This document shows positions 26,789 through 35,308 of a DNA stretch of 64,000 nt, piece after piece. The stretch covers positions 62,001-126,000 of the forward strand of contig SFKI01000006.1 in the NCBI GenBank assembly GCA_004554775.1, in the 5' to 3' direction. The translations under genes and the position numbers were made by a program. The notes beneath the pieces are model-generated. The model searched no databases, was not told the DNA's origin, and saw only the letters and a list, made by a program, of their open reading frames with translations. This DNA comes from Subdoligranulum variabile. Lineage in GTDB: Bacteria; Bacillota; Clostridia; Oscillospirales; Ruminococcaceae. The stretch's first letter is position 1. The number at the start of each line of letters is the position of its first letter.

Positions 26789-26815
26789 GGCTCCCCCCCC
26801 CAGGGGAGCCTTTTT
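26789..26815 (+). terminator. Terminator of mreB
   Basis: GGCTCCCC (26789-26796) pairs with GGGGAGCC (26803-26810), followed by TTTTT. Confidence 0.85.
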
Positions 26816-26851
26816 ATTTGCGCGTTATGTCGAATTTTCCCGCCGCACATC

Positions 26852-26880
26852 TTGACAGAACCACACAGCTATGTTAAAAT
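26852..26880 (+). promoter_or_regulatory. Promoter of the nfeD-SPFH operon
   Basis: A perfect TTGACA (26852-26857) is 17 bases from TAAAAT (26875-26880), 36 bases before the nfeD start. Confidence 0.82.
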
Positions 26881-26916
26881 GTTCACAAATACATCTGACG
26901 GAAGGAGGGCTTCTGC

Positions 26917-27366
26917 ATGTGGTTTGATACGATCCTTTGGCTGGCTGCTATCGTGGCTTTTATCGCCGTCGAAACTGCCACCACCGCGCTGGTGTCGGTG
27001 TGGTTTTCCATCGGCGCGGCAGCGGCCATGCTTACCAGCTTCTTCACGCCGTCGCTGGGCATCCAGGCGGCTGTGTTCGCGGTGGTCTCGGCCATTGCGC
27101 TGGCGGTCATGGTGCCCACGCTGGTTCGCCACCGGCAGGTGCATAAACCGCCGGTCACAAACGGCTCACCGCTCACCATCGGCAAACAGGGCACTGTGCT
27201 GGCGGCCATCGAACCCGGCCTGCCGGGCCGCGTCCGTGTGGACGGGTTGGACTGGCAAGCCCGCGCCGAAACCGCCATCCCGCAGGGCGCGCGCATCTGC
27301 GTAGCCGATGTGGACGGCGCTGTCTTACTCGTTGTCCCTGTGCATGAATCCACGTCCGTAGAATAA
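26917..27366 (+). CDS. NfeD family membrane protein
   Basis: The 149-residue protein has three membrane segments (about 5-25, 30-50, 55-72) and a soluble C-terminal OB-fold domain (about 85-145) with TIGKQGTVLAAIEPGLPGRVRVDG, as in short NfeD proteins. NfeD partners with SPFH/stomatin proteins in membrane microdomains; the gene for such a partner follows after 28 bases. GGAAGGAGG lies before the ATG. Confidence 0.88.
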   Translation: MWFDTILWLAAIVAFIAVETATTALVSVWFSIGAAAAMLTSFFTPSLGIQAAVFAVVSAIALAVMVPTLVRHRQVHKPPVTNGSPLTIGKQGTVLAAIEPGLPGRVRVDGLDWQARAETAIPQGARICVADVDGAVLLVVPVHESTSVE

Positions 27367-27394
27367 CCTGAACCAAAGAAAGGGGAACCCTGCC

Positions 27395-28288
27395 ATGCTC
27401 TGGTTGCTTGCCATTCTTCTCATCATCATTCTGATCGTGCTGGTGCGCTGCATCGTCATTGTGCCGCAGTCCAACGCCTACGTGACCGAGTGGCTCGGCG
27501 TTTACAAGGATACCTGGGGCGCTGGCCTGCATATCCGCACGCCGTTTGTGGAGCGCATCTCCCGCAAGGTCTCGCTGAAAGAGGAAGCCGCAGACTTCCC
27601 CCCGCAGCCTGTCATCACCCGCGATAACGTTACCATGATGATCGACACCGTCGTTTTCTTCCAGGTGTTTGACGCCAAAATGTATGCCTACGGTGTCAAC
27701 CGCCCCATTCAGGCCATCGAGAACCTTTCCGCCACGACGCTGCGCGACATCATCGGCTCGATGACGCTGGACGAAACGCTGACCAGCCGCGACGCCATCA
27801 ACACCAAGATCACCGCCAGCCTGGACGAAGCCACCGACCGCTGGGGCATCAAGGTCAACCGCGTTGAGCTGAAAAACATTGAGCCGCCCGTTGAGATCCG
27901 CCAGGCGATGGAAAAGCAGATGAAGGCCGACCGCGAGAAGCGCGCGTCCATTTTGCTGGCCGAGGGCGAAAAGCAGGCCGCCATCACCCGCGCCGAGGGC
28001 GAGAAAGAGTCCGCCATCCTGCGCGCCGAAGCCGTCAAGCAGCAGCGCATCCGCGAGGCCGAAGGTGAAGCCGAAGCCCTGCTGACCGTGCAAAAAGCCC
28101 AGGCCGACGCCATCCGCATGATCAATGAAGCCAACCCCAACCACAACTTCCTGGCCCTGCGCAGCATGGAAGCGATGGAAAAAGTCGCCGACGGCAAGGC
28201 CACCAAGCTCATCGTCCCCAGTGACATGCAAAACCTCGCCGCCACTGTGGCCGCCATCAAAGAAGCCGCAGACATCGACAAGGAATAA
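27395..28288 (+). CDS. SPFH domain/stomatin-like protein (QmcA type)
   Basis: The 297-residue protein starts with a membrane hairpin (about 1-20), then the band-7 domain with VPQSNAYVTEWLGVY and RIVLKNI-like NRVELKNIEPP (about 160-170). A long Glu/Ala/Lys coiled coil (about 170-245) follows, with KQMKADREKRASILLAEGEKQ-type residues. Stomatin-like proteins form oligomeric membrane rings that organise membrane domains or protease access. Pairing with nfeD in one operon is the classical arrangement. Confidence 0.93.
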   Translation: MLWLLAILLIIILIVLVRCIVIVPQSNAYVTEWLGVYKDTWGAGLHIRTPFVERISRKVSLKEEAADFPPQPVITRDNVTMMIDTVVFFQVFDAKMYAYGVNRPIQAIENLSATTLRDIIGSMTLDETLTSRDAINTKITASLDEATDRWGIKVNRVELKNIEPPVEIRQAMEKQMKADREKRASILLAEGEKQAAITRAEGEKESAILRAEAVKQQRIREAEGEAEALLTVQKAQADAIRMINEANPNHNFLALRSMEAMEKVADGKATKLIVPSDMQNLAATVAAIKEAADIDKE

Positions 28289-28303
28289 CCCGATTTAACC
28301 CAA

Positions 28304-28336
28304 GAGGGCACACGAAAATCGTGTGCCCTCTTTTTT
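28304..28336 (+). terminator. Terminator after the SPFH gene
   Basis: A perfect 11-bp stem (28304-28314 with 28320-28330), a five-base loop and TTTTTT. Confidence 0.9.
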
Positions 28337-28350
28337 GTTGATGGTGATAA

Positions 28351-28419
28351 TGCAGGGGCGAACCCGCACAGTTTTGCAATCACGCACAACGCCACGGGCG
28401 AACACGGCTCGCCCCTGCA
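28351..28419. repeat. REP-like intergenic inverted repeat
   Basis: TGCAGGGGCGA (28351-28361) and TCGCCCCTGCA (28409-28419) are exact reverse complements about 47 bases apart. Between them lies another GGGCGAAC copy. The core is shared with the element at 19283-19352. There is no coding sequence in this 190-base interval. Confidence 0.6.
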
Positions 28420-28466
28420 CAAACTCTAACATCCCATTCACGAGCTATTTGTTTAAAGTTTCTTTG

Positions 28467-28492
28467 GTACCTTTCTTTTCAAAGAAAGGTAC
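28467..28492. repeat. Near-perfect palindrome at the 3' end of the MocR-type gene
   Basis: GTACCTTTCTTT (28467-28478) and AAAGAAAGGTAC (28481-28492) are exact reverse complements two bases apart. The right arm encodes the last residues of the minus-strand regulator. No T-run follows on the minus strand, so it is not a classical terminator. Confidence 0.7.
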
Positions 28493-29882
28493 ACCAGGCC
28501 GCCGCAAGTGCCGCTGCTACAGCGGGAATGTCATCCTCTTTCAATGCCGAATACCCTGCCACTACAGTATTGGGGCGGCACAACTCGGGCCGCGCCATGT
28601 AGTATTCGCTCAAACCGCGCAGCCGTACGCCGTGGCTGGCCGCAGTCTGCACCATCGCGGCTTCGCTTTCGGCACGGGGCAGCGTCAGCAAAAAATGCAG
28701 CCCGCTGTGTACGCCGTCCAGCTCCACACCCGGCAGCGCTGCCCGCAGGGCTGCAGCAAAGGTCTCCATGCGGCGTTTATAGGCAAGGCGCATCCGCGCC
28801 AGGTGGCGGGTAAAATACCCGCCCGCCATAAACTCACAAAGGGTCTGCTGCTCAAACCGGCTTACCGTATTGGCGTAGGCCGCAAAATCCCGGCGGTAAC
28901 GCGCCAGCAGGCTTTGCGGCAGCACCATGCAGGCAATGCGGATGCCGGGTGCCAGACTCTTGGAAAACGTTGTCAGATACACCACCGGCCCGTCTGCGCC
29001 CGCCATGCCTTGCAGGCAGGGGAGCGGGCGGGTGTCAAACCGGAACTCGGAATCGTAGTCATCCTCTAAAATATACCGCCCCGGCTGCTCGGCCGCCCAG
29101 GCCAGCAGCTGCGCGCGGCGGGTGGCTGGCATCGTCACGCCGGTAGGGAAGTGATGGCTTGGCGTCAGGTAGCACAGGCTTGCCCCGCTGGCTTCCAGCG
29201 CCGCGACCGATAACCCGTCGCGGTCAATGTCCACCAGTGTGCAGGCAATGCCGCTGTTGCCCAAAACCGCCCGCGTGCGGGAATAGCCGGGGTTTTCGAT
29301 CGCCACCGTGCTGCCGCCGAACAGGTGCGCTACACAGCCCAGCAGGTATTCAATACCCGCGCCCACCACGATCTGCCCGGGCGTACACTCCACGCCGCGA
29401 TACTCCGAAAGATACTGTGCGATCTCGCCGCGCAGGTCGGCGTCACCCTGCATCTCGCCGCGCTGCAACAGTTCAGGCCGCTGGTAAAGCAGTTCTTTTT
29501 GGATGCGCCCCCAGCTGCGCGCCGGGAACAGCGCTGTATCTACACTGCCGGTCGAAAGATCAAACAGCGGCACGGGGGCTTCTGCCAGGGCCGCAGGCAC
29601 AGCAGGCTGCGGGGCCGGGCGCGGTGTGCGGGTGTGCAGCATGCCGTAGGTTTTTTGCACGTAAAACCCGCTGCGGGGGCGCGGCTCGGCAAGTCCCTCG
29701 GCGGCCAGCATCTGGTAGGCCGTGTCCACCGTGTTCACGCTCACGCCCTGCTGCGCGGCCATCGTGCGCCGCCCGGGCAGCGGTGTGCCGGGGGCACGGT
29801 CGCCGCGGCGTATCTCGTCCGCCAGGGCTGCATAAAGCTGCTCATACAGCGGCGTCTTTAAACTGGGGTCCAATTCGATCAT
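28479..29882 (-). CDS. MocR/PdxR-type regulator (GntR helix-turn-helix fused to aminotransferase fold)
   Basis: I chose the ATG at 29882, seven bases after GAGGAGGG. The 467-residue protein has an N-terminal GntR winged helix (about 8-75) with LPGRRTMAAQQGVSVNTVDTA. A class I aminotransferase domain follows with EDDYDSEFRF and YLTTFSKSLAPGIRI, where the SKSLAP lysine would bind PLP. Such proteins sense PLP or amines and control vitamin B6 synthesis, GABA or transport genes. It is divergent from an ECF S component across 143 bases, which suggests control of that gene. Confidence 0.9.
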   Translation of the reverse strand: MIELDPSLKTPLYEQLYAALADEIRRGDRAPGTPLPGRRTMAAQQGVSVNTVDTAYQMLAAEGLAEPRPRSGFYVQKTYGMLHTRTPRPAPQPAVPAALAEAPVPLFDLSTGSVDTALFPARSWGRIQKELLYQRPELLQRGEMQGDADLRGEIAQYLSEYRGVECTPGQIVVGAGIEYLLGCVAHLFGGSTVAIENPGYSRTRAVLGNSGIACTLVDIDRDGLSVAALEASGASLCYLTPSHHFPTGVTMPATRRAQLLAWAAEQPGRYILEDDYDSEFRFDTRPLPCLQGMAGADGPVVYLTTFSKSLAPGIRIACMVLPQSLLARYRRDFAAYANTVSRFEQQTLCEFMAGGYFTRHLARMRLAYKRRMETFAAALRAALPGVELDGVHSGLHFLLTLPRAESEAAMVQTAASHGVRLRGLSEYYMARPELCRPNTVVAGYSALKEDDIPAVAAALAAAWCTFL

Positions 29883-30025
29883 GGTTTCCCTCCTCATCTG
29901 GCCCTATAAAAAAATCAAAAACTGGGCATTTTCTTGATGCCAGAAAGCGCTATAATAGGAGCATACCTTGCAAGGAAGTATTTGTCAACCGCTTTGCGGC
30001 AAAAAAATAGAGGAGCATGAAAATT

Positions 30026-30679
30026 ATGTCTACATCCACCATGTGGCTGCTGCTGTTCGTGGTAGTGGCGCTGGCCCTGCTGGTAGCAGCCTTGACCAAA
30101 ACGAAATTTACCGTGCAAAAAATCAGCATCATCGGGGTGATGGCCGCCCTCAGCCTGGTTGCGTATGAGTTCTTCCGCATCCCGAACGTTTTCGGCAGCG
30201 GTTCGTCGTTCCACCTGGGCAACACCTTCACGGCGCTGACCGCCATGCTACTGGACGGCGTGTCCGGTGGCCTGGCCGGTGCCATCGGCCTGGCATTGGC
30301 GGATATCCTGGCAGGCGACCCCGGTTATGCCATCACCACGTTTATTTTAAAGTTCATCATCGGCCTGGTCTGCGGCTTTGTGGCGCATAAGGTCATCCAC
30401 CTGAAAGACTACCCCACCGCCAACAGGGGCAAGTATCTGCTGGTCGTCACCGCCAGCGCGTTCAGCGGCCTGCTGGTCAACGTGTTTACTGACCCGTTCA
30501 TCGGCTATTTCCGCAACCGCTTCATTTTCGGCCAGCCTGCCGAGATCGCCTCGGTCTTTACCATGATCGCCAGCGGCGTTACGCTCATCAACTCGCTGCT
30601 GTCCACCGTCTGCGCGGTCGTGCTGTACCTGGCCCTGCGCCCGGCACTGGAAAAAGCCCACCTGCTGCCCAAGGATTGA
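30026..30679 (+). CDS. ECF-type transporter S component (vitamin uptake)
   Basis: Two in-frame ATGs compete; the one at 30026 has a workable distance from AGGAG, while the one at 30017 is too close. The 217-residue protein has about six membrane segments. Its centre contains FHLGNTFTALTAMLLDGVSGGLAGAIG, the pattern of ECF S components, where the Gly/Ala-rich helix contacts the T subunit. Substrate is unknown. The divergent PLP-binding MocR-type regulator makes a vitamin B6 compound a reasonable guess. The shared ATPase and T subunits are not in this window. Confidence 0.82.
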   Translation: MSTSTMWLLLFVVVALALLVAALTKTKFTVQKISIIGVMAALSLVAYEFFRIPNVFGSGSSFHLGNTFTALTAMLLDGVSGGLAGAIGLALADILAGDPGYAITTFILKFIIGLVCGFVAHKVIHLKDYPTANRGKYLLVVTASAFSGLLVNVFTDPFIGYFRNRFIFGQPAEIASVFTMIASGVTLINSLLSTVCAVVLYLALRPALEKAHLLPKD

Positions 30680-30708
30680 GCAGCCCCCAAACAAGCCTCA
30701 TTTCGTTG

Positions 30709-30728
30709 CCCCGCTTCGGCGGGGTTTT
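30709..30728 (+). terminator. Terminator after the ECF S component
   Basis: CCCCGC (30709-30714), a TTCG loop, GCGGGG (30719-30724) and TTTT. Confidence 0.8.
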
Positions 30729-30735
30729 CTTATGC

Positions 30736-30767
30736 AAAAACATCCCGTGTGCCGCCAGCACACGGGA
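30736..30767 (-). terminator. Terminator of the aromatic amino acid operon
   Basis: A perfect 10-bp stem (30743-30752 with 30758-30767) is followed on the minus strand by TG and five T residues. It lies 17 bases after the tyrA stop. Confidence 0.85.
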
Positions 30768-30784
30768 TTTTATAAGTTTATAGG

Positions 30785-31639
30785 TTACTTTTTATCAAAG
30801 GCCGAGCGCCGCTCGGTCGACAGGCGGAACATTTCTTCAAGCCCCTCGCGGTCATCCTGCACCAGCTTTTCCCGCATGGATTGCAGTGCATCGCTGAACA
30901 TGTCGATCTCGGAGATCAGATTGTCCTTGTTCCACAAGAATAGCTCGGCCCACATTTTGTCGTTGATATGCGCAATGCGGGTCAGATCGCGGAACGAGTC
31001 GCCGGTGTATTTCGCCAGTTCGGTATTGTCCGAAGCACACATCAGGCTCACAGCAATGGCATGGCACAGTTGGCTGACATAGCCGATCATGTGGTCATGC
31101 TCGGCAGGCGTCAGGATGGTGATGCGCTTGAACCCCAGCTCTTCGGCCAGCGCGTGGCACCAGTCGATGCCCGCCTGGGTGTTTTTGTCGGTAGGGGTGA
31201 TGATGAAGTTTGCCGGGGCAAAGTTGACCTCGGCGCTGTGGGTGATACCGCTGGTCTCGCGGCCCGCCATCGGGTGACTGGCGATGAACTCCACCCCGTC
31301 CGGCAGCATGGCCTGCACCGGCTCCACCACGCCGCGCTTCACGCCGGAAACATCCGTCAACAGCGTGCCGGGGCGGATGAGTTGGCCGTACTGTTTGACC
31401 CAGTCCAGCAAAACGGTGGGGTACAAACCAAAGATGATGCAGTCCGCCTCCGTGACAAGGGCGTCAAAATCCTCGGTCGCGCCCTCGGCAATGTAGCCGT
31501 GCTGCAAGGCGTAGTCGATCGTCTCGCGGCTGCGGGCAATGCCGGTCACGCGGTAGCCGTGGCTGCTCAGCACCTGGGCGTATTTGCCGCCCAACAGGCC
31601 CAGCCCCACGATCAGATAGGTTTTCGATTTATCCAACAT
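30785..31639 (-). CDS. tyrA: Prephenate dehydrogenase
   Basis: The 284-residue protein has the NAD-binding motif LIVGLGLLGGKYAQVL (9-24) and SHPMAGRETSGI (about 120-131), the prephenate-binding signature with catalytic His. It oxidatively decarboxylates prephenate to 4-hydroxyphenylpyruvate for tyrosine. There is no C-terminal ACT domain, so allosteric control by tyrosine is not obvious. It is the last gene of the operon. Confidence 0.93.
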   Translation of the reverse strand: MLDKSKTYLIVGLGLLGGKYAQVLSSHGYRVTGIARSRETIDYALQHGYIAEGATEDFDALVTEADCIIFGLYPTVLLDWVKQYGQLIRPGTLLTDVSGVKRGVVEPVQAMLPDGVEFIASHPMAGRETSGITHSAEVNFAPANFIITPTDKNTQAGIDWCHALAEELGFKRITILTPAEHDHMIGYVSQLCHAIAVSLMCASDNTELAKYTGDSFRDLTRIAHINDKMWAELFLWNKDNLISEIDMFSDALQSMREKLVQDDREGLEEMFRLSTERRSAFDKK

Positions 31640-31651
31640 CCAACCTCACCC

Positions 31652-32935
31652 TTACTCGGTTTCGATTTTTGCACCCAGCCCGCGCAGCGTATCCCAAAAG
31701 GCGGGCCAGCTTTTGTTCACGGCTTCGGCCCCGCGCAGCAGGGCGGGCAGGCCCGCCGCATACACCGCCACGGCCAGCGCCATGACAATGCGGTGGTCGT
31801 TGTGGCCGTACAGCGGCTCGGCGGGGGCATGCAGCGCCACGCCGGTGATGGTCACGGTGTCGCCGTCGACCTCGATGCGTGCGCCCAGCTTTTTCAGCTC
31901 CTCCTGCATGGCGGTGATGCGGTCAGACTCTTTCAGCCGCAGCCGCCCCGCATTGCGAATAACGGTGCTGCCGTTGCAGAAGCACCCAAGCGTAAACAGG
32001 ATGGGCCCCAGGTCGGGGCAGTCGGCCAGGTCGATCTCGGTGGCTTTCAGCAGGCTGCGCTCAAAGCGGTAGCCGCCCTCGATGGGCTTGAACTTGCCAC
32101 CGCAGCGCTTTAAAATGTCCAGAATGACCTTGTCGCCCTGCTGGCTGTCGGGGTTCAGCCCTACCACATTGATGCCGCCGATCACGCAGCCCAGCACGGC
32201 CAAAAATGCGGCCTGGCTGTAGTCGCCCTCCACGGCAAAATCGCTGGCGGTGTAGCGCTGCGGCGCGGCCACGCGGTACATTACGCTGCCGTTTTTGCGC
32301 GCACGGGCGGCCACTTTTACGCCAAACTGCTGCATGGCGTCGATGGTCAGATCCACGTAGGAATGGCTCTCATACGGGGGCAAAACCTCGATGGAGCTTT
32401 CCGATTCCATCAGCGGCGCGGCAAACAGCAGCCCGCTGATGAACTGGCTGGATACATCCCCCGGCAGGGTGAACCCGCCCGGGCGCAGCCGCCCAAACAC
32501 GGTAATACCCTCGGGCGTCTGCTCAAAGCGCAGGCCCTGGCGGTCAAACAGCATCTGGTACACGGCCTGCGGGCGGTCAAACAGCCGCCCCGCGCCGGTA
32601 AAGCGCACTTTCTGCGCCGTCAGGCTGAACAGCGGGATCATAAACCGCAGCGTCGAGCCGCTTTCGTTGCAGAAAACCGGCCGCGTCACGGTCACAAATC
32701 CGCCGGAACTGCCCCGCCCGGTGATGGTGACAGAGGTCGGCTCCTCCACCACTCTGGCACCCAGCTGGGCCACCGCGCCCAGCGTGGCGCGGATATCCTG
32801 GCTGTACTCAATATTGGTGATATGGCTGACTCCATCGGCCAGCGCGGCGCACAAAACAGCGCGATGTGCCGCACTTTTGCTGGGCGGCACGGTGGCCTGG
32901 CCGCTTAAACGGCTGACATGCAGGCGAGCATCCAT
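31652..32935 (-). CDS. aroA: 3-phosphoshikimate 1-carboxyvinyltransferase (EPSP synthase)
   Basis: The 427-residue protein has PPSKSAAHRAVLCAAL (17-32), the shikimate-3-phosphate lysine motif, NESGSTLRFMIPLF (about 89-102) and LRLKESDRI (about 342-350). It transfers enolpyruvate to shikimate-3-phosphate. The usual LxAGTAGTALR motif near residue 95 appears here as NESGSTLRF. The start lies 3 bases after the aroF stop, so translation is coupled. Confidence 0.95.
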   Translation of the reverse strand: MDARLHVSRLSGQATVPPSKSAAHRAVLCAALADGVSHITNIEYSQDIRATLGAVAQLGARVVEEPTSVTITGRGSSGGFVTVTRPVFCNESGSTLRFMIPLFSLTAQKVRFTGAGRLFDRPQAVYQMLFDRQGLRFEQTPEGITVFGRLRPGGFTLPGDVSSQFISGLLFAAPLMESESSIEVLPPYESHSYVDLTIDAMQQFGVKVAARARKNGSVMYRVAAPQRYTASDFAVEGDYSQAAFLAVLGCVIGGINVVGLNPDSQQGDKVILDILKRCGGKFKPIEGGYRFERSLLKATEIDLADCPDLGPILFTLGCFCNGSTVIRNAGRLRLKESDRITAMQEELKKLGARIEVDGDTVTITGVALHAPAEPLYGHNDHRIVMALAVAVYAAGLPALLRGAEAVNKSWPAFWDTLRGLGAKIETE

Positions 32936-32938
32936 GGG

Positions 32939-33955
32939 TTACATCTCCCGGCCGATAGCGGCAGCAACTTTGCGGCATTTTTCGATGGTCTCGGCGAACT
33001 TTTCGGGCTTCAGGCACTGGGCACCGTCGCTCCAGGCGCACTGCGGGTTGTCGTGTACCTCAATTTCCAGGCCGTCGGCACCGGCGGCAACCGCAGCCAG
33101 GGCCATGCTCTCGATATACTTGTAATCGCCAGTAGCGTGGCTGGGGTCAACGATGATGGGTAGATGGGTCTTTTCCTTGATAACGGGCACGGCGGACAGG
33201 TCCAGCGTGTTGCGGGTGGCGCGCTCAAAGGTGCGGATGCCGCGCTCGCAGAGGATAACGTTCTCGTTGCCGCCGGCCATGATGTACTCGGCGGACATGA
33301 TCCATTCTTCAATCGTGTTGGCCAGGCCGCGCTTGAGCAGGACGGGCTTGTGCATCTTGCCTACAGCTTTCAGCAGCTGGAAGTTCTGCATGTTGCGCGC
33401 GCCGATCTGCACGACGTCAACATACTCTTCAAACTCGTCGATGTGGGCCTCGTCCATCAGCTCACTGACGATGGGCAGGCCGGTGGCCTCGCGGGCTTTG
33501 ACCAGGTCAAGGATGCCCTCGGTGCCCAGGCCCTGGAACGAATACGGGCTGGTGCGGGGCTTGTACGCGCCGCCGCGCAGGAAGTTGGCACCGCCAGCCT
33601 TGACCAGCTTGGCCATCTTCAGGGTGTGCTCCTCGCCCTCAACACTGCAAGGACCGGCCATCACGGCGATGGGGGACTTGCCGCCGATCTTGATGCCGTT
33701 GACATCCACAACGGTGTCCTCGGGGTGGAACAGGCGGTTGGCACGCTTGTAGGGGGCGGACACACGGGTCACGTTCTCGACCCAGGGGTTGGCCAGCACG
33801 TCTTTTTCAGCAATCTTGGTGGTATCGCCGACCAAGCCAAAGACGTTATAGTCCGTACCGCGGATCAGCGTGACCGAAAGGCCCTGATGCTCGAAGTTAT
33901 CAATAATGCGGTCCAGTTCGACCTGGGGCGTACCTTTTTTGGTGGAAATAATCAT
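32939..33955 (-). CDS. aroF: 3-deoxy-7-phosphoheptulonate synthase (DAHP synthase, class I-beta)
   Basis: The 338-residue protein has a ferredoxin-like N-terminal regulatory domain (about 1-70) and a TIM barrel with MAGPCSVEGEEH (about 100-111), LRGGAYKPRTSPYSFQG (about 130-146) and IIVDPSHATGDYKY. It joins PEP and erythrose-4-phosphate, the first step of the shikimate pathway. The N-terminal domain, as in the Thermotoga enzyme, mediates inhibition by tyrosine or phenylalanine. AGAAAGAGG precedes the ATG; the 68-base gap from aroE/K is too short for a T-box leader. Confidence 0.96.
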   Translation of the reverse strand: MIISTKKGTPQVELDRIIDNFEHQGLSVTLIRGTDYNVFGLVGDTTKIAEKDVLANPWVENVTRVSAPYKRANRLFHPEDTVVDVNGIKIGGKSPIAVMAGPCSVEGEEHTLKMAKLVKAGGANFLRGGAYKPRTSPYSFQGLGTEGILDLVKAREATGLPIVSELMDEAHIDEFEEYVDVVQIGARNMQNFQLLKAVGKMHKPVLLKRGLANTIEEWIMSAEYIMAGGNENVILCERGIRTFERATRNTLDLSAVPVIKEKTHLPIIVDPSHATGDYKYIESMALAAVAAGADGLEIEVHDNPQCAWSDGAQCLKPEKFAETIEKCRKVAAAIGREM

Positions 33956-34023
33956 GGGGAAACCTCTTTCTGAATACCTTTCACTCTATGCACTCTGCTG
34001 CAGCCTGGCAGGGGATAACAAAC

Positions 34024-35283
34024 TTATAATGTCTCGTCGGCTTCAAACAGCGCGGCGGCCGCATCCACCGCCGCATGCAGCGAGGTGGTGTTGTCCAGCA
34101 CGGCGCTGGCGGCGGCCTGGTACAAGGGGGTGCGCTCTTCCTCCAGCTGCTTCAGCGCTGCGCCGCCTTTGGAGAGGGGACGCCCGCCGGTAGCAAGCTT
34201 TTCGATCGGGCGGCGCACCCACAGCACGGGTCCGTTCTGCCGCAGCGCGCGCACGTTGGCGGCGGATTTGATGACCCCGCCGCCGCAGGCGATGACCTGG
34301 CGGTTCTGCTTGGCAACATCGGCCAGCGTTTCGGCCTCATACCGGCGGAACGCAGCCTCGCCCTCCCGCGCAAAAATATCGGGGATCGTCTGCCCGGTGC
34401 GGCGCTCGATCTCGGCATCCAGATCAACGAACGTCTTGCCCAGTTGCTTGGCAAGTGCCGCACCGATGGTGGACTTGCCGCAGCCCGGCATGCCGATGAT
34501 GGAAATGTTCGCTAGCTCATGCCGCAGCTGGCGGCTGACAGCGGGGATCAGCATGTCGGCATCCAGCGCTTTGCCGGTAAAATGCTCAGCTGCAAACACG
34601 GCCTGCGCTACCAGCATTTCAAAGCCGCTGGCGGCGGGGATGCCTTGCTCCTCGGCCCGCAGCAGCAATTCGGTGCGGAAGGGATTGTACACCACATCCA
34701 GCACGGCTTCCAGCGCGGGGAACGCCGCCGGGTCGATCAGGCACTGCCCCACATGGGGGTACATGCCGCAGGGCGTCGTGTTGACAATGACCTGCACATC
34801 CTTGCGGCGCATCGCTTCTCCGTAGGTCAGTGCGCCGTCTTTGCCGGTGCGGCTGGCGGTCAAAATCTCCGCCGCGCCGCCGTCCTTGCAAACGGCGGCC
34901 ACGGTCGAATGGGTGCCGCCGGTGCCTAAAATCAGCACGGTCTTGCTCGCAAAATCCACGCCGTGGGCGCGGGCCAGGTAGGCAAACCCGGCATAATCCG
35001 TATTATACCCGTACAGTTTGCCATCCCGGTTGACGATGGTATTCACCGCGCCGATGGCCGCCGCTTTGGGGTCGACCACATCGCAGTAGGGGACGACCAG
35101 CTGCTTGTAGGGGATTGTCACGTTGATGGCCGCAAATTCCCGCTGCTCCATAAAAGCGCGGGCCTCGGCCTCGGTGGGCAGCGGCATCAGCTCATAGGTA
35201 TAATCGGCGATCTGCTCGTGGATGATCTTGGAATAGCTGTGCCCAAGCTTCGAGCCGATCAGGCCGTATCTTGTCTGTTCCAT
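34024..35283 (-). CDS. aroE/aroK: Shikimate dehydrogenase-shikimate kinase fusion
   Basis: The ATG at 35283 follows AAGGAGC by eight bases. Of 419 residues, 1 to about 255 are AroE: GSKLGHSYSKIIHE, NVTIPYKQ (catalytic Lys60), NTDYAGF (Asp95/96) and the NADP motif LILGTGGTHSTVAA. Residues from about 258 on are shikimate kinase: IIGMPGCGKSTIG (Walker A), FVDLDAEIERRTGQTI, ACGGGVI and a lid with RRPIEKLATGGRP. One polypeptide therefore performs two steps, reducing 3-dehydroshikimate and phosphorylating shikimate. The junction is in frame with no sign of error, and both domains look intact. Confidence 0.95.
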   Translation of the reverse strand: MEQTRYGLIGSKLGHSYSKIIHEQIADYTYELMPLPTEAEARAFMEQREFAAINVTIPYKQLVVPYCDVVDPKAAAIGAVNTIVNRDGKLYGYNTDYAGFAYLARAHGVDFASKTVLILGTGGTHSTVAAVCKDGGAAEILTASRTGKDGALTYGEAMRRKDVQVIVNTTPCGMYPHVGQCLIDPAAFPALEAVLDVVYNPFRTELLLRAEEQGIPAASGFEMLVAQAVFAAEHFTGKALDADMLIPAVSRQLRHELANISIIGMPGCGKSTIGAALAKQLGKTFVDLDAEIERRTGQTIPDIFAREGEAAFRRYEAETLADVAKQNRQVIACGGGVIKSAANVRALRQNGPVLWVRRPIEKLATGGRPLSKGGAALKQLEEERTPLYQAAASAVLDNTTSLHAAVDAAAALFEADETL

Positions 35284-35308
35284 ACCGAAATGCTCCTTGC
35301 GTTGCAAA

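Noticed and set aside
33956..34023. Possible T-box or attenuator before aroF
   Set aside because: The gap is only 68 bases with no stable terminator or T-box core, so it can hold little more than a ribosome binding site.
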